NCBI GenBank assembly: GCA_903882935.1
Contig: CAIRZB010000006.1
Coordinates: 61,449 to 125,448 of the forward strand
Direction: 5' to 3'
Length of the DNA stretch: 64,000 nucleotides
Origin: an uncultured Parafilimonas sp.
GTDB taxonomy: Bacteria > Bacteroidota > Bacteroidia > Chitinophagales > Chitinophagaceae
The notes beneath the pieces are model-generated. The model was not told the DNA's origin. It saw only the letters and a program-made list of their open reading frames with translations, and searched no databases. Of the stretch, positions 62,202 through 64,000 are shown one piece after another. The position numbers and the translations under genes were made by a program. The number at the start of each line of letters is the position of its first letter. The stretch's first letter is position 1.

Positions 62202-63476
62202 ATGCCTATGATGGAAGTATTAAAACGTATTATTAACCGTGGCGCAATAGAAAGCGAGGACATGGAAGCCCGTAGGCGGTTAGGTTTGTTGAATATTGCC
62301 GCCTTACTTTGCTTTTTTGCAGTGTCTGTTTTTATAATATTAAATATCGTACACCATAATTGGGTATTGCTAATTAATAATTTGGTATTGGTTTTACTAA
62401 CAACAGGCTTAACCCTACTGTACAGGCTTAAACATTTTAACGCTAGCCTTGTGGTTTTTGCTTTTTTGTTTACCGCATATTTTTTTGTAAATGCCTTATT
62501 TTTCCGCAACGGGCTTGATTTGGCGATTGTGATAATGATGGCGGTTAGTGTTCTGCTTATTAATAGTAGGCCCGCACGTATATGTATACTTTTTACCCAA
62601 GTAGGCCTTTTTGGGGCTTTATTACTTCTACAAGAAAAGGAGCCGATAATACCTGCGTTACCCTCGTACCGAATTTTTACGATGCAAATTTTATTGCTTG
62701 TTACGCTAGCCTGTTTAATGGAATATTTTAAAAGTAAACAGGAGCAGTATTTAAAAGCGCTTAGTAAAGCCAATGAAAGCCTGCGGGAAAGCAACCGGGT
62801 GAAAGAACAAATGTTAACAATTTTGTCGCACGACTTTAATGCACCAATTGCAAATATTTCGGCAACGCTTATGCTTTTTGATGACAAAGCCATTCCCCAA
62901 CAGGTATTGGCCAGTATGGCGGTTAAACTGCGCGCCCAATTAAAAACATTATCAATGTCGTTAGAGGATGTTTTACAGTGGTCAAAGATGCAAAGGGAAG
63001 GTGAGGTTGACCAGGCCCAACTTTTAAGCTTAACAGAGCTTTTGAATGGGTTGGAACAGATATTAACCCCGGCGCTAAATGAAAAACAAATACAAGTAAA
63101 AAACAACCTCCCAAATGCCTGTTCGGTGTATGCGTGCCACCACCATATTAAACTCATCTTCCGTAATTTGCTTAGCAATGCCATTAAGTTCTCCCACCAA
63201 GGCGGCACTATTTATGTAGCCGCCAAAATATTGGATGGTAAGGTTGCCATTGCAATAACCGATGAGGGTACCGGTATTAAGCCAACCATTTTAAAGTCGT
63301 TACAACAAGAGAACCCCAATATCGTTAGTACTCCGGGTACGGCAAAAGAAAAAGGCACAGGCTTGGGTTTAATGCTAGTTCGCGAATTTTTGTCGAAGAA
63401 CAATGGTATGCTTGCCATCGAAAGCATACCTGACAAAGGCAGTACATTTACCGTTACACTGCCATCCCAGCCGTAA
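62202..63476 (+). CDS. Membrane sensor histidine kinase
   Basis: The 424-residue protein has an N-terminal bundle of about five or six helices (27-180) and a DHp domain with H-box ILSHDFNAPIANI near 206-218. A GHKL ATPase domain follows: NLLSNAIKFS N-box near 323-332, DEGTGI G1 near 352-357, GTGLGL G2 near 384-389 and GSTFTV near 414-419. It phosphorylates a response regulator; none is adjacent, so the partner is elsewhere. A second copy that starts at 63702 is broken off. Regulation unknown. Confidence 0.9.
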   Translation: MPMMEVLKRIINRGAIESEDMEARRRLGLLNIAALLCFFAVSVFIILNIVHHNWVLLINNLVLVLLTTGLTLLYRLKHFNASLVVFAFLFTAYFFVNALFFRNGLDLAIVIMMAVSVLLINSRPARICILFTQVGLFGALLLLQEKEPIIPALPSYRIFTMQILLLVTLACLMEYFKSKQEQYLKALSKANESLRESNRVKEQMLTILSHDFNAPIANISATLMLFDDKAIPQQVLASMAVKLRAQLKTLSMSLEDVLQWSKMQREGEVDQAQLLSLTELLNGLEQILTPALNEKQIQVKNNLPNACSVYACHHHIKLIFRNLLSNAIKFSHQGGTIYVAAKILDGKVAIAITDEGTGIKPTILKSLQQENPNIVSTPGTAKEKGTGLGLMLVREFLSKNNGMLAIESIPDKGSTFTVTLPSQP

Positions 63477-63701
63477 AACCAAAACGTTTTTAAGAAGGTT
63501 GTGAGAAAACTATATCCTTTACAGCCCATTTAGCCTGTAGTTTGCCTAAACGGCCCTGCACTTGCCAACCTACAAGCGCTTACATAAATACTGCTAATTA
63601 GCCTTAGTGACAGGCGATTTTAAAATGGATTTGAATTACTACTTTTGTAGATAATTACCTGGGGTTATTTTTCCTTACTAACAATACTACGTGAAAATAA
63701 A

Positions 63702-63872
63702 ATGCTACACACCATAATAAACCAAGGTAAGGAGGAACAGCTTTCCCCTCAAATGCAACGGCAGGTTAAACTGTTTAACGCCGCTGCACTTACCTCCATC
63801 ATTTTGGCGTTGTCGCTGGCCCTGGTAAATACCATACAACACAACTGGTTGTTAGTTATTTCAAATCATTAG
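63702..63872 (+). pseudogene. N-terminal fragment of a second sensor histidine kinase
   Basis: ATG at 63702 opens MLHTIINQGKEEQLSPQMQ... through ...ALVNTIQHNWLLVISN, then an immediate stop. Over about 50 residues it parallels residues 8-60 of the upstream kinase (RIINRGA, LLNIAALL, NIVHHNWVLLINN). After VISN the sequence changes to unrelated DNA, so the frame is probably cut by an insertion near 63866. The original kinase would continue outside the window if the insertion is flanked. Confidence 0.7.
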
Positions 63873-64000
63873 CATTGCGTCGTTGAGAAAAATAGTTCTT
63901 TGAAAGTATTGTCAATATTGAGTTACAGCCGATTTTGAGCCTAAGACGATTTGATTTTTTGGGAGTTTTTAAAGTTGTAATTTGCTGGAAATCAGCAAAT
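63867..64000. mobile_element. Probable end of an insertion sequence interrupting the kinase
   Basis: The DNA after 63866 is A/T-rich, contains GTTGAGAAAAA (63882-63892), which resembles the repeat of the IS5 remnant at 55604, and an inverted repeat ATTTGCTG/CAGCAAAT (63980-64000). No transposase frame is visible in the remaining 134 bases. The assignment as an IS end is inferred from the interruption. Confidence 0.45.

Noticed and set aside
1..64000. CRISPR array, prophage or rRNA operon
   Set aside because: No regular repeat-spacer pattern, phage structural genes or rRNA sequence was seen.

Overview
The window is from a member of the Bacteroidota, most likely a Chitinophagaceae or Sphingobacteriia-type environmental bacterium. 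The signs are families typical of that phylum (MgtE, DUF5777 barrels, DUF5916, DUF5690, secreted formylglycine-enzyme-like proteins, Tat-exported Gfo/Idh and sugar-isomerase-like proteins), TAnnTTTG-type -7 promoter elements, a Bacteroidota-type RpoB of 1267 residues, and weak Shine-Dalgarno sequences. Most genes look chromosomal and share the same base use. No prophage, CRISPR array, rRNA or replication origin was found; one tRNA-Arg(TCT) is present.

Layout. Positions 1-3.1 kb: the 5' part of a SET-domain gene, divergent mgtE, a SemiSWEET transporter and a secreted protein. 3.3-13.4 kb (all minus strand): a large envelope redox locus. It has a Tat ferredoxin-like subunit, an NrfD/PsrC membrane subunit, an accessory Ig-like protein, a cytochrome c, and two parallel triads of [exported domain protein (ethylbenzene-dehydrogenase-like or YceI) - CX4CH lipoprotein - DUF5777 barrel]. 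No molybdopterin catalytic subunit is visible. 13.6-24.1 kb: a membrane protein, an Ada-like AraC/MGMT fusion, GH29 fucosidase, SDR, an operator-controlled membrane-anchored protein, a luciferase-like monooxygenase, PiT phosphate transporter, universal stress protein and ApbE. 24.7-28.2 kb: formylglycine-enzyme-like, Gfo/Idh and TIM-barrel isomerase-like genes, probably for carbohydrate processing. 28.3-30.3 kb: two tandem pentameric ligand-gated ion channel homologues. 30.6-35.6 kb: two 232-residue polysaccharide deacetylase paralogues flanking a DUF5916 protein and a duplicated antitoxin/PIN module whose first toxin is truncated.

36.0-39.8 kb is rpoB, without rplL upstream or rpoC downstream. 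40.0-46.2 kb is the most interesting locus: a type III restriction-modification operon (mod ... res) with an AAA ATPase and a TOPRIM-like DUF4276 gene between mod and res. The gaps are 11, 1 and 0 bases, which suggests one composite defence system. 46.4-49.6 kb holds a DUF5690 membrane protein, a zinc-type dehydrogenase and a phosphonatase-like hydrolase that look like a partial phosphonate-catabolism cluster. Then come pdxH, decayed gene fragments, two secreted proteins (one with a metzincin-like HExxHxxNxxH site), a transposase remnant, a small lipoprotein and the tRNA.

56.8-63.5 kb carries ung, plsC-like acyltransferase, a hexapeptide protein, an FHS-type sugar permease with a ROK kinase, and a sensor histidine kinase. 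A second copy of that kinase starts at 63,702 but breaks off after about 55 codons into unrelated sequence running to the window edge. This is probably the end of an insertion sequence.

All assignments come from reading the sequence and recalled family knowledge; no database search was run.
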